From Candidatus Gastranaerophilales bacterium (lineage in GTDB: Bacteria > Cyanobacteriota > Vampirovibrionia > Gastranaerophilales > Gastranaerophilaceae), in contig CALVEL010000001.1 in NCBI GenBank assembly GCA_944326565.1, positions 310,001-374,000 on the forward strand: a DNA stretch of 64,000 nt. Direction: 5' to 3'. Positions 34,937-43,952 of this stretch are shown here, piece after piece. The translations under genes were made by a program, and so were the position numbers. Position 1 is the stretch's first letter, and every line of letters begins with the position of its first letter. A model generated the notes under the pieces. The model did no database searches. It saw nothing but the letters and a program-made list of their open reading frames with translations, and was not told the DNA's origin.

Positions 34937-36034
34937 ATGGATAAAATTTTTTCTGGAGAAATGACTTTACTAAAAGCGCTGGCAATTTTGCTTGTCGTTT
35001 CAGGACATTTGGAATTTTCTATTTTTGGAATGTTTCCGCCATATTCTTTTCAGCTTGCTTTATTTTTCTTTATTTCCGGAATGCTTTTCAAGGATAAATA
35101 TTTAGATGATGTATATACTTATTTCAAAAGAAGGATTAAATCTTTATTATTACCTTACTTTGGTTATGAAATAGTGTATCTTTTAATAACTTTGGCACTT
35201 GTCCCCGTAGTTGGTGAGTTTTTGGGTGATACTCCCTCATTAAAGACGTTTTTTATAACACCTTTTTTAAACGGGCATCAGCTTCTTTTATGTGCGCCTT
35301 TGTGGTTTGTTCCGCAATTGTTTATGACAATGATTGCATTTTTATTTTTATTGAGGATTTTTAGGCGTATTAATAATGAAAAAATAACTCTGATATTTTT
35401 CTTAATTTTGGGATTTTTCACGATACCTGTATGGAAAATGATACCTCATACAACGCTTGCGTTAGTTGTTATGCGAACGGCATTTTCTTTGTTTTTTGTC
35501 TATATTGGATATTATTATGTGAAGCATATTAAAGATAAGCACGATATATTTACACCAAAATGGTTTGGCGCAATTATTTTTTTCCAGTCTTTTTTGTGGC
35601 TGTTCAATAGAGATTTTGACCCCTACCATGGAATAGGGCTCAGTTATGTGTTGGTTTGGGGAAGATTTGATGAGCAGTTGATTGTACCGGTATTTACTTC
35701 TTTGACTGGAATTTGGGTGTCATTATTTGCTGTCAAAATTTTGTATCCTTATTTGAAAGATGTAAAATTAATACAGGATATTGGAAATTCTACATACCAT
35801 ATTATGGCAAATCATCTTTTTGTTATGTATCTGATTACCACGGTATTATTTCATTTCGCAGATTCACCATTAATGTTAAAAATAACAGGTTCACATGTAT
35901 TTACGAGGGGGGACAAAATATATTCTATATTTGACCCAGTGCAGATGACTTACTTATATTTTGTAGTTGTTGTATTAGTTACAACTTACTTTGCAAAATT
36001 TCAAAAATTTATATACAAAAAAATATTTCCTTAA
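34937..36034 (+). CDS. Membrane acyltransferase family 3 protein
   Basis: 365 residues, about ten helices, of the acyltransferase-3/OatA-like family that O-acylates sugars on the cell surface. The family opening is visible: L-L-K-A-L-A-I-L-L-V-V-S-G-H with the catalytic-type His, then F-F-I-S-G-M-L-F and R-R-I-K-S-L-L-L-P-Y. The start at 34937 follows AGGAG by six bases; the ATG at 34919 overlaps that site. The substrate is unknown. It ends three bases before the end of mutS2, tail to tail. Confidence 0.85.
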   Translation: MDKIFSGEMTLLKALAILLVVSGHLEFSIFGMFPPYSFQLALFFFISGMLFKDKYLDDVYTYFKRRIKSLLLPYFGYEIVYLLITLALVPVVGEFLGDTPSLKTFFITPFLNGHQLLLCAPLWFVPQLFMTMIAFLFLLRIFRRINNEKITLIFFLILGFFTIPVWKMIPHTTLALVVMRTAFSLFFVYIGYYYVKHIKDKHDIFTPKWFGAIIFFQSFLWLFNRDFDPYHGIGLSYVLVWGRFDEQLIVPVFTSLTGIWVSLFAVKILYPYLKDVKLIQDIGNSTYHIMANHLFVMYLITTVLFHFADSPLMLKITGSHVFTRGDKIYSIFDPVQMTYLYFVVVVLVTTYFAKFQKFIYKKIFP

Positions 36035-36037
36035 AAA

Positions 36038-38413
36038 TCATCTTAGAGAAATTACACTAATGCCGTCACCGCCTTCGCCGTCACCTCCAGGGCGAAATTC
36101 TTTTACATAGGGTGACGTCTTTAAGAAATCTCTAACGGCTGATTTTAAAGCCCCTGTGCCATGTCCATGTATCACCGATACTTCAGAAAAATTAGCAAGA
36201 CTTGCTTGATCAAGGAACAGTTCCAACTCATCAAGAGAATCTTCTACGGTTTTGCCTCTCAAATCAAGTCGATTTGAAAGTTCTGTACGTTTTAGTTCAA
36301 ATTTTTCTAAACTAACAGGAGTATACCCTGAAGATTTTTTTTCATACTTTTTATCATAAGGTGCAAGTTTTTCTTTTGTAATTTGGGTTTTTATGTTTCC
36401 CATCTGTACTAGGATTTTACCTTTTTTGTCCGGCATAGAAAGGATAGTTACTGTCTGGTGAATATCTTTTACAAGTAATTTATCACCGATTTTCAGTTTT
36501 TCAAAATCTATGGGAGCATATTTGTTTTTTTCATCAAATTTATCGAGTTTTTCTTTAAAACTCTGCTCAAGTTTTGTAAGACGTGAATATGATCTGCGAG
36601 CTATTTTTTCTGTCTTTTCTTTTCGCATATCATCTATTATTTCTTTTAATTCAGCTCTTGCAGATAACATTTCACTGTCAAATTTCATTTTTATGTTTTT
36701 AATTGTTTTTTTCTTATCTTTTTTAATGGCTTCTAAATTTTCTTCATATTCTTTTTTTAATTCATCGGCTTCTTCTTTGGCTATTTCTGTATTTTTAAGA
36801 TTGTCACTCAATTTTTGTTGTGTTTCTTGTAATTTCTCTACGACAAGAATTGAAGAATCTTTTTGAGATATAAGCATATCTTTAGCTTTTTCTGTGATAT
36901 CTTTCGATAGTCCCAAATTGGATGAAATTGCAATTGCATTACTTAGTCCAGGGATTCCTATTAAAAGTTTGTATGTGGGGTTTAGTGAATTTGAATCAAA
37001 TTCGACAGATGCGTTTTTAAAATACGTATTTGAATATTCAAGAGCTTTTAATTCTCCATAGTGAGTTGTAATCGTAGAAAAAGCTCCTTTTTGAGCCAAA
37101 TATTCCAAAATTACTTTTGCAAGCACAGAACCCTCTTGGGGATCAGTGCCTGCGCAAATTTCATCTAATAAAACATATGTTTCATCATCGGATTTTTCCG
37201 TGATCTCAATGATATTTTTCATGTGTGATGAAAAAGTTGATAAGCTTTGCAAAATACTTTGATCATCACCAATATCTGCAAAAACTTTTTTGAATGGATA
37301 AACCTTTGCCATTGTACAAGGCAGGAAAAATCCAGCTTTTGTCATTAAAATAAAAAGTCCGATAGTTTTTATAGTAACTGTTTTTCCGCCAGTGTTGGAG
37401 CCTGTAATTATTATTGATTTATACTCTTTTCCAATTTCAAAGTCATTTGATACTATGTTGTCTACTGTACCTATTAAAAGCGGGTGTCGCATATTTTCAA
37501 AACTTATAATTTTTTTATCAGTGACTAATTCAGGTTCAATTGCTCCAATTCTTGTTGCATATCTTGCTTTTGCAAAGTGAAAATCAATTTCGGCTAACGT
37601 CCGTTCGGTTATTTTTAAATCTGTCATCTTATCTTTCACAAGAGATGATAATTCGACTAAAATTCGCACTTCTTCTACATGAATTTCTGATTTAACTTCT
37701 CTGATTTTGTTGTTTATCGGAACAATTTCTTCAGGCTCTATATAAAATGTTTTGTTAGTTGCTGATACATCGTGGACAATCCCTTTTATTTTATTTTTTG
37801 AGGGCGCTTTAACTTGAAAAACAACTCTTTCATCTCTTGTTGTGTAAATATTTTCCTGCAAATGTTTTGAAAATTCCGCAGAATTTAAAAGGTCATTTAC
37901 TTTATTCCTGAGATTTTTTTCATTATCAAAAAGAGATGCCCATAGACCTTTTAATTCCGGAGTTGCATCTTTTTTTATTTCTAAATTTTCATCGAAAGTA
38001 TTGAAAATTCTATCTTCTAAATCTCTTGCTGATAAAAGATTTTGAGAAAGTTGTAATAGTTGATGAATTTTTGTGTTTTCAGAATAATCTTGTATAAATT
38101 TTTTGACTAACCTTGATGAGTGCAGAGTCTTAGCAACATCAATCAGTTCTTCTTCATTTAAGTAGCTTATATGTGCTCTATTTTGAATTTCATTTATATT
38201 AGCGACAAAACCTATCGGAATATCAATTGCATAATCAAGCAGACTTTTTGCTTCTTTTGTGTAATTTAATGCTTTTATAATATCTGAATATTCATTATAA
38301 ATTAGCGCATTCAATGACAGCTCTTTGCTTTGAGATGTTTTAGCAAACAGAGCAATTTTTTCTTGAATTTTATCAAATTCTAAAGTCTTTAAGGTCTTTA
38401 ATTGAATATCCAT
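36038..38413 (-). CDS. mutS2: MutS2 / endonuclease MutS2-Smr
   Basis: 791 residues: MutS-like core and clamp, ATPase with Walker A I-T-G-S-N-T-G-G-K-T and Walker B L-L-D-E-I-C-A-G-T-D-P-Q-E-G, a long Lys/Glu coiled coil (about 510-620), then a C-terminal Smr domain (D-L-R-G-K-T through V-I-H-G-H-G-T-G-A-L-K). MutS2 lacks the mismatch-binding domain; it has been tied to suppression of recombination and to rescue of collided ribosomes. A TTGCAA-16-TAAAAT promoter ends six bases before the ATG, with no Shine-Dalgarno site. Confidence 0.95.
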   Translation of the reverse strand: MDIQLKTLKTLEFDKIQEKIALFAKTSQSKELSLNALIYNEYSDIIKALNYTKEAKSLLDYAIDIPIGFVANINEIQNRAHISYLNEEELIDVAKTLHSSRLVKKFIQDYSENTKIHQLLQLSQNLLSARDLEDRIFNTFDENLEIKKDATPELKGLWASLFDNEKNLRNKVNDLLNSAEFSKHLQENIYTTRDERVVFQVKAPSKNKIKGIVHDVSATNKTFYIEPEEIVPINNKIREVKSEIHVEEVRILVELSSLVKDKMTDLKITERTLAEIDFHFAKARYATRIGAIEPELVTDKKIISFENMRHPLLIGTVDNIVSNDFEIGKEYKSIIITGSNTGGKTVTIKTIGLFILMTKAGFFLPCTMAKVYPFKKVFADIGDDQSILQSLSTFSSHMKNIIEITEKSDDETYVLLDEICAGTDPQEGSVLAKVILEYLAQKGAFSTITTHYGELKALEYSNTYFKNASVEFDSNSLNPTYKLLIGIPGLSNAIAISSNLGLSKDITEKAKDMLISQKDSSILVVEKLQETQQKLSDNLKNTEIAKEEADELKKEYEENLEAIKKDKKKTIKNIKMKFDSEMLSARAELKEIIDDMRKEKTEKIARRSYSRLTKLEQSFKEKLDKFDEKNKYAPIDFEKLKIGDKLLVKDIHQTVTILSMPDKKGKILVQMGNIKTQITKEKLAPYDKKYEKKSSGYTPVSLEKFELKRTELSNRLDLRGKTVEDSLDELELFLDQASLANFSEVSVIHGHGTGALKSAVRDFLKTSPYVKEFRPGGDGEGGDGISVISLR

Positions 38414-38419
38414 AAGGAA

Positions 38420-38447
38420 ATTTTACAATTAAAAGCCTTTTTTGCAA
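38420..38447 (-). promoter_or_regulatory. Promoter of mutS2 (leaderless arrangement)
   Basis: On the minus strand TTGCAA (38447-38442), 16 bases, TAAAAT (38425-38420), then TTCCTT and the ATG at 38413. The predicted transcript starts at or next to the start codon. Confidence 0.6.
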
Positions 38448-38543
38448 GTGATTGTGAAGTTTTTAAATTAATTCTTGCATTGATTACGTTTTTTAATTAC
38501 AATACTGATATTAATAGTAAATTATTTAAGAAGGGGATATAAA

Positions 38544-39917
38544 ATGGCTGTAGAAAGACAAAGAGTAATTGAGCAGGATAAAATTCAAAGACGTTCAAAT
38601 TTTGATCCGGTAGAGAGTAATCTTACACCTGAACAGGTAAAGCTGGAAGCATCAAGATGTTTGAATTGCAAGAATCCTCAGTGCGTAAAAGGTTGTCCTG
38701 TAAATATTCAAATACCTCAGTTTATTCAAGCGATAAAAGAAGGTGATTTGGATAAAGCAGGAGAAATAATAAGACAGACAAGCATGTTGCCATCAGTATG
38801 CGGAAGAGTTTGCCCTCAGGAAAGACAATGTGAAGGTAAATGTATATTAGGTATTAAAGGTCTTCCTGTCTCAATCGGTGCTTTGGAAAGATATGTAGGT
38901 GATAATACAAGTGCTGATATGCCTGAAATTAAACCATCTGGCAAAAAAGTTGCTGTAGTTGGCTCAGGATGTGCAGGTATTACAGCTGCTGCTGATTTAA
39001 GAAAAGCGGGTCATGAAGTTGTTGTATTTGAAGCATTGCACAAATTGGGCGGGGTATTAAGATATGGCATTCCTCCATTCAGACTTCCAAGAACTGTATT
39101 AGATAGAGAAATTACAAACCTTAAAGCTATGGGTGTAAAATTTCATACAAATGTAATTGTTGGTAAATCTATTACATTAAAACAGTTGAAAGATGACGGT
39201 TTTGATGCAATATTTATCTGCTCAGGTGCAGGTTTGCCTAAAATGCTTCATGTACCTGGAGAGAACCTTAACGGAGTATTTTCAGCAAATGAATTTTTGA
39301 CTCGTGTAAACTTAATGCAAGCTGGCCAGCCAGATAGTCCGACACCATTAAGAGTTGGTAAAAAAGTTGCGGTATTCGGTGGTGGTAACGTTGCGATGGA
39401 TGCGGCAAGAACTGCTGTCAGAGTCGGTTTTGAAGAAGTTTATATTATCTACAGACGTACTGAAAAAGAACTTCCTGCAAGATTGGAAGAAATCCGTCAT
39501 GCTAAAGAAGAAGGTGTTGTATTCAAATTCTTATATGCACCGAAAGAAATTCTTGGACAGGACGGTTATGTAAAAGCTGTAGAATTAGAAGTAATGGAAC
39601 TTGGTGAGCCTGATGAAAGCGGACGTAGAAAACCTGTTCCAACAGGTAAAATAGAAACCGTTGAATTGGATACAGTAATTGTTGCGCTTGGTACAGGACC
39701 GAACCCGATTATTCAACGTTCAGCTGAAGCTGAAGGACTTGAAATTATTACGGATAAACGCGGATACATTACGGTAGATGGAGAAACTCGCTGTACAAAC
39801 ATTCCTACTGTATATGCAGGCGGGGACGTTGCACCGGTTGGAGAATCTAACGCAATTAACGCAATGGGTGCAGGTAAAAAAGCTGCTAAAGCTATCAACG
39901 AGCTTTTAGCAGAGTAA
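38544..39917 (+). CDS. gltA: NADPH-dependent glutamate synthase small-subunit-type oxidoreductase
   Basis: 457-residue FAD/NAD(P)-binding protein of the homotetrameric GltA/GltD-like group. The N-terminal region has two Fe-S cysteine clusters (C-L-N-C-K-N-P-Q-C-V-K-G-C-P and C-G-R-V-C-P...C-E-G-K-C). The FAD loop is V-V-G-S-G-C-A-G-I and the NADPH loop V-F-G-G-G-N-V-A-M-D; Y-A-G-G-D closes the FAD site. It transfers electrons from NADPH to a glutamate synthase or, as in NfnB-like proteins, to another acceptor. No large glutamate synthase subunit is adjacent, so the reaction is not certain. Confidence 0.88.
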   Translation: MAVERQRVIEQDKIQRRSNFDPVESNLTPEQVKLEASRCLNCKNPQCVKGCPVNIQIPQFIQAIKEGDLDKAGEIIRQTSMLPSVCGRVCPQERQCEGKCILGIKGLPVSIGALERYVGDNTSADMPEIKPSGKKVAVVGSGCAGITAAADLRKAGHEVVVFEALHKLGGVLRYGIPPFRLPRTVLDREITNLKAMGVKFHTNVIVGKSITLKQLKDDGFDAIFICSGAGLPKMLHVPGENLNGVFSANEFLTRVNLMQAGQPDSPTPLRVGKKVAVFGGGNVAMDAARTAVRVGFEEVYIIYRRTEKELPARLEEIRHAKEEGVVFKFLYAPKEILGQDGYVKAVELEVMELGEPDESGRRKPVPTGKIETVELDTVIVALGTGPNPIIQRSAEAEGLEIITDKRGYITVDGETRCTNIPTVYAGGDVAPVGESNAINAMGAGKKAAKAINELLAE

Positions 39918-39926
39918 GTTTGTTTT

Positions 39927-39980
39927 ATAACGTCACTTTTTATATTTCTAGTTATGGAATATATAAGTGACGTTATTTTT
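39927..39980 (+). terminator. Terminator after the glutamate synthase-like gene
   Basis: ATAACGTCACTT (39927-39938) pairs with AAGTGACGTTAT (39965-39976) as a 12-bp perfect stem, followed by TTTTT. The secreted-protein gene starts 12 bases later. Confidence 0.8.
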
Positions 39981-39991
39981 ATGAGGTAGTT

Positions 39992-40885
39992 GTGAAAAGA
40001 TTAGTTGTTGCTATATTTGCTTTATATTTGACGATATCACCAGTATTTGCACTACAGCTTGATATGTCAATAGATGAGGAGATAAGAAAAAATTATAATC
40101 CCTCAAAACTTGAGCAGCAAAATCTTCCCCCGCTTCCAAAAACGGTAACTCCAACTAAAACAGTAACATCGCAACCCAAATCAACAACGACAACGACAAC
40201 TCAGACTGTTGCTCCGCCTAAAATGACACCGACAGTGACTGAACCAGTTAAGAAAAAAGTTAATAAAAATCTACCAGGGACTACTCTTGTAGAAGATGAT
40301 TTTACTGCGATAAAAATAAAAAAAGGTACAAAGTTTCGTTTAAAATCAAATAATCTTGTATCTGATTACCTGAAAGAAGGTTCAAAAGTAAGCTTCACTT
40401 CTTTAACTCCGGTTTACCAAAGGTACGTGACAATTCCTGCGGGAACAGTCTTTACAGCATCTGTTGAAGACTCGCATCTTCCCCAAATTACCGGTAATGG
40501 AGGACTTGTCGTATTAAGAATTGAAAGCGTGAAATTTAACGGACGTACCTATTCAGCACATGGCAAAGTCACAAAAGCAAATCATAAAAAAATATTTATA
40601 AATAACATAAAAGGCAAACGTGAATATTGGAAAGGAGTTATGAACCAAATTGATAAAGGTGAAGCTTTTTATCAAAAAACAAGAGCAACTTCTAAAAAAC
40701 TTGCTGATAACCCGATAGGAGTAATTATTTCACCGCTCCCCACGATTGTCGGAGCTGTTACTTACGTTGTGAATTTTGCAGGCTCACCGATATTTTCAAT
40801 TGGTCATAAGGGAGGAAGAGTTTCAATCCCTGCCGGAAGCGAATTTGAAATCAAATTGCAGGAAGATGTTTATTTAAGCTTGTAA
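39992..40885 (+). CDS. Secreted protein of unknown function, paralogue of the one at 57.8 kb
   Basis: 297 residues with a signal peptide (about 1-20, ending V-F-A). A Pro/Thr-rich linker (about 45-90) precedes a domain that matches the protein at 57840-58778. Both have K-G-T/R-x-F near the start, a central G-N-G-G or G-G-T-G turn, V-K-F-x3-T-Y, and a closing I-P-A/E-G-S/T-E-F-E-I-K-L. The start is GTG with GAGG five bases upstream. I do not recognise the family. It overlaps the YjbR-like gene by 16 bases, tail to tail. Confidence 0.75.
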   Translation: MKRLVVAIFALYLTISPVFALQLDMSIDEEIRKNYNPSKLEQQNLPPLPKTVTPTKTVTSQPKSTTTTTTQTVAPPKMTPTVTEPVKKKVNKNLPGTTLVEDDFTAIKIKKGTKFRLKSNNLVSDYLKEGSKVSFTSLTPVYQRYVTIPAGTVFTASVEDSHLPQITGNGGLVVLRIESVKFNGRTYSAHGKVTKANHKKIFINNIKGKREYWKGVMNQIDKGEAFYQKTRATSKKLADNPIGVIISPLPTIVGAVTYVVNFAGSPIFSIGHKGGRVSIPAGSEFEIKLQEDVYLSL

Positions 40886-41220
40886 TCCTTTCTTTTTGAG
40901 GCTGTCAAATCATAGCTTATTTTTATAAGTTTTGAAAGTGCTTTTTTATCAATATTATTCACATCAACCTTAATCCAGTGTTTTTTATTCATATGCCAAG
41001 CACTTGTAATCGCAGGATATTCATCCTTTAAAACAGCCGCCAAATCAGGATTGCACTTCAGGTTTACGCACAATCTTCCCTCAAGCTTGTAAATCAAAAC
41101 AAACCACTTGTTATTATCGGTATGACGGATAACAGTTGTTTCATCGTCATCTTTAAATGGACAATCAGCTTGAGTATCTTTTGAAATTAGAGATAATTTA
41201 ATCAAATTTTCTTTATTCAT
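40870..41220 (-). CDS. YjbR/MmcQ-like protein
   Basis: 116-residue single-domain protein of the CyaY-like MmcQ/YjbR family. The usual features are K-W-F-V-L-I-Y near residue 45, L-C-V-N-L-K-C-N-P, and P-A-I-T-S-A-W-H-M-N-K-K-H-W-I-K-V-D near the end. Family members bind DNA weakly or are of unknown role. The start at 41220 is chosen for the GGGGGAAA directly upstream; a TTG at 41232 would only add four residues that overlap that site. Confidence 0.85.
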   Translation of the reverse strand: MNKENLIKLSLISKDTQADCPFKDDDETTVIRHTDNNKWFVLIYKLEGRLCVNLKCNPDLAAVLKDEYPAITSAWHMNKKHWIKVDVNNIDKKALSKLIKISYDLTASKRKDYKLK

Positions 41221-41292
41221 TTTCCCCCGCAAATTTACAAAAAAATATTAGCACAAAATTCCCCTCTAAGCGTATGATTTATTGTTACAAAG

Positions 41293-41321
41293 TTGTCACA
41301 AATCTTAATTTAGATTATAAT
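41293..41321 (+). promoter_or_regulatory. Promoter of membrane pyrophosphatase gene
   Basis: TTGTCA (41293-41298), 17 bases, perfect TATAAT (41316-41321). The best sigma-70-like match in the window, 40 bases before the ATG, in keeping with a highly expressed membrane pump. Confidence 0.7.
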
Positions 41322-41360
41322 ATTTGGCGTGAAACGACTTAATTTAAAGAGGGAGAGTTT

Positions 41361-43808
41361 ATGTTTAAGAAATTACTTTCATCCGGAGCAATGGCCGCTC
41401 TTTTTGCTGCCTTGTTCTGTACAGTAACGCCTGCCCTTGCAAGCGAAGCTGATTTAGTTGTTCCGAGTATTAAAGACGCAAGCCTTTCAAGTTACAATCT
41501 TCTTTTAATAGGGATTGTAATTTCGGTAATCGGCTTGATATTCGGATTTATTGAATTTTTAAGAATTAAAAAATTGGAAGTTCACGCAGCAATGGCTGAT
41601 GTTGGAAATACAATTTTTGAAACCTGCAAAACTTACTTGATTCAACAAGGTAAGTTTTTACTTGTATTAGAAGTGCTTATTGGTTTATGTATAGCATTTT
41701 ACTTCGGCTATTTGCAGGGAATGCCTTTGAAAAACGTTTTAATTATTTTGGGCTGGTCCGTAATCGGTATTTTAGGCTCATATGCCGTTGCCTGGTTCGG
41801 AATCAGAATGAACACTTTAGCAAATGCAAGAACTTCATTTGCATCGTTAAAAGGACAACCTCTAAATGTTTTGAATATACCTCTAAAGGCAGGTATGTCA
41901 ATCGGTGTATGCCTTGTATCAGTTGAATTGATTTTGATGTTGACAATTCTATTATTTGTCCCCGGAGAAATTGCAGGTGCTTGCTTTATCGGATTTGCAA
42001 TAGGTGAATCTTTAGGCGCATCAGCACTTCGTGTTGCCGGCGGTATTTTCACAAAAATTGCTGATATCGGCTCAGATTTGATGAAAATTCAATTCGGTAT
42101 AAAAGAAGATGACCCGAGAAACCCAGGTGTTATAGCAGACTGCACAGGCGACAACGCAGGAGATTCTGTAGGGCCTACTGCAGACGGTTTTGAAACTTAC
42201 GGTGTAACAGGTGTTGCTCTTGTTTCATTTATCTTGCTTGCAGTTGCAGGTTCTGAAAACCAAGTTCAACTTTTAACCTGGATTTTTGTAATGAGATTTT
42301 TGATGATTGTAACTTCAGTTGTTGCATACTGGATTAACGGTGTTGCTGACAGAATTTACGCAGCAAAAGCTCAAAAATTCGACTTTGAAAAACCTTTAAC
42401 CAACCTTGTTTGGTTAACTTCAATATTATCAATCGGTATGACTTTCGGAGTAAGCCACTGGCTTCTTGGAGGATTGGAAGGAAATTTATGGCTAATTCTT
42501 TCTTGCATAATTTCTTGCGGAACTTTGGGTGCGGCATTAATTCCTGAATTTACAAAGATATTCACATCACCAAAAGCTAAACATACTGAAGAAGTTGTAA
42601 CAGCATCCCGTGAAGGTGGTGCATCTTTAACAATCCTTTCAGGTATTGTAGCAGGTAACTTCTCAGCATTCTGGATCGGTATGGTAATAGTTCTTTTGAT
42701 GGGATTAGCTTATGTTGCATCAACATTCATTCCATCAGAATTAATGATTTATCCGTCAGTATTTGCTTTTGGGCTTGTAGCATTCGGTTTCTTGGGTATG
42801 GGACCTGTTACAATTGCAGTTGACTCTTACGGTCCTGTAACAGATAACGCTCAGTCAGTTTACGAATTATCTTTAATCGAAGATATTCCAAATATCTCAG
42901 AAGAAATAGAAAAAGATTTCGGATTCAAGCCCGATTTTGAAAATGCTAAAAAATACTTAGAAGAAAATGATGGTGCAGGAAACACCTTTAAAGCGACTTC
43001 AAAGCCGGTACTTATCGGGACAGCAGTTGTGGGTGCTACGACAATGATTTTTTCTTTAATCTTAGTCATCAAATCAACACTAGGGTTAGAGCCTGAAATG
43101 ATTTTGAATGTATTAAATCCTTATACATTATTAGGATTCCTCGCAGGCGGAGCCGTAATTTACTGGTTTAGCGGAGCTTCAATGCAGGCTGTTACAACCG
43201 GAGCATATTCTGCAACAGAATACATTAAAGATAACATCAAACTCGGTGAAGCAGATGAAAAGAGTGCAAATGTTGCAAACTCAAAAGAAGTTGTAAAAAT
43301 TTGTACACAATATGCACAAAAAGGTATGATAAATATCTTTATTGCGCTATTTGCATTTGCACTTGCCTTTGCATGTCTTTCAGCACCAAGCTGTATGACA
43401 TCAGCACCTGTAGCATTCTTTGTAAGCTACTTAATAGCAATCGCAGTATTTGGCTTATTCCAAGCTGTATTTATGGCAAACGCTGGCGGATGCTGGGATA
43501 ACGCTAAGAAAATCGTAGAAGTTGATTTGGCGGAAAAAGGAACTCCGCTTCACGAAGCAACAGTAGTTGGTGATACAGTAGGTGATCCTTTCAAAGATAC
43601 TTCATCAGTTGCAATGAACCCGATTATCAAATTCACAACATTATTCGGACTTCTTGCAATGGAAATCGCAATTTCTGCAAGCTTCAGAGAAATAGCACCT
43701 ATTGCAGGATGGATATTCTTAATTATTGCATTGATTTTCGTAATCAGATCTTTCTATGCAATGAGGATTCCTTCAAAAGCTGAAGTGAAAACTGAAGCTG
43801 AAGGCTAA
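41361..43808 (+). CDS. hppA: Membrane-bound ion-translocating pyrophosphatase
   Basis: 815 residues, about 16 helices. It couples hydrolysis of pyrophosphate to pumping H+ or Na+. Substrate-site motifs are visible: E-D-D-P-R-N-P-G-V-I-A-D with G-D-N-A-G-D-S-V-G, the V-D-S-Y-G-P-V-T-D-N-A segment, N-A-G-G-C-W-D-N-A-K-K and V-V-G-D-T-V-G-D-P-F-K-D-T. The D-C-T-G-D-N-A-G-D-S-V-G-P form differs from the plant-type consensus. The first 28 residues look like a signal peptide (ending T-P-A-L-A-S), an addition absent from many homologues. Ion specificity and K+ dependence cannot be settled by eye. Confidence 0.95.
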   Translation: MFKKLLSSGAMAALFAALFCTVTPALASEADLVVPSIKDASLSSYNLLLIGIVISVIGLIFGFIEFLRIKKLEVHAAMADVGNTIFETCKTYLIQQGKFLLVLEVLIGLCIAFYFGYLQGMPLKNVLIILGWSVIGILGSYAVAWFGIRMNTLANARTSFASLKGQPLNVLNIPLKAGMSIGVCLVSVELILMLTILLFVPGEIAGACFIGFAIGESLGASALRVAGGIFTKIADIGSDLMKIQFGIKEDDPRNPGVIADCTGDNAGDSVGPTADGFETYGVTGVALVSFILLAVAGSENQVQLLTWIFVMRFLMIVTSVVAYWINGVADRIYAAKAQKFDFEKPLTNLVWLTSILSIGMTFGVSHWLLGGLEGNLWLILSCIISCGTLGAALIPEFTKIFTSPKAKHTEEVVTASREGGASLTILSGIVAGNFSAFWIGMVIVLLMGLAYVASTFIPSELMIYPSVFAFGLVAFGFLGMGPVTIAVDSYGPVTDNAQSVYELSLIEDIPNISEEIEKDFGFKPDFENAKKYLEENDGAGNTFKATSKPVLIGTAVVGATTMIFSLILVIKSTLGLEPEMILNVLNPYTLLGFLAGGAVIYWFSGASMQAVTTGAYSATEYIKDNIKLGEADEKSANVANSKEVVKICTQYAQKGMINIFIALFAFALAFACLSAPSCMTSAPVAFFVSYLIAIAVFGLFQAVFMANAGGCWDNAKKIVEVDLAEKGTPLHEATVVGDTVGDPFKDTSSVAMNPIIKFTTLFGLLAMEIAISASFREIAPIAGWIFLIIALIFVIRSFYAMRIPSKAEVKTEAEG

Positions 43809-43844
43809 CAAAAATATAGGGAATATGAGTATTTCTCATATAAA

Positions 43845-43880
43845 AAAGCGCTCAGACGAAAGTTTGGGCGCTTTGCTTAT
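43845..43880 (+). terminator. Terminator-like hairpin after hppA
   Basis: A 13-bp stem (43845-43857 with 43862-43874, two G-U pairs) capped by a GAAA tetraloop. The tail is only moderately T-rich, so it may also act as a transcript-stabilising hairpin. Confidence 0.7.
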
Positions 43881-43884
43881 AAAT

Positions 43885-43913
43885 TTGCAATTATGTAAAA
43901 TTTATATTATACT
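43885..43913 (+). promoter_or_regulatory. Candidate promoter of pseudopilin B
   Basis: TTGCAA (43885-43890), 17 bases, TTATAC (43908-43913). It leaves a roughly 30-base leader before GAGGAG and the ATG. Promoter and ribosome site look intact although the frame behind them is broken. Confidence 0.45.
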
Positions 43914-43952
43914 GATTTTGTTTTAATAGTACTAGCGCAAGAGGAGCAAATG

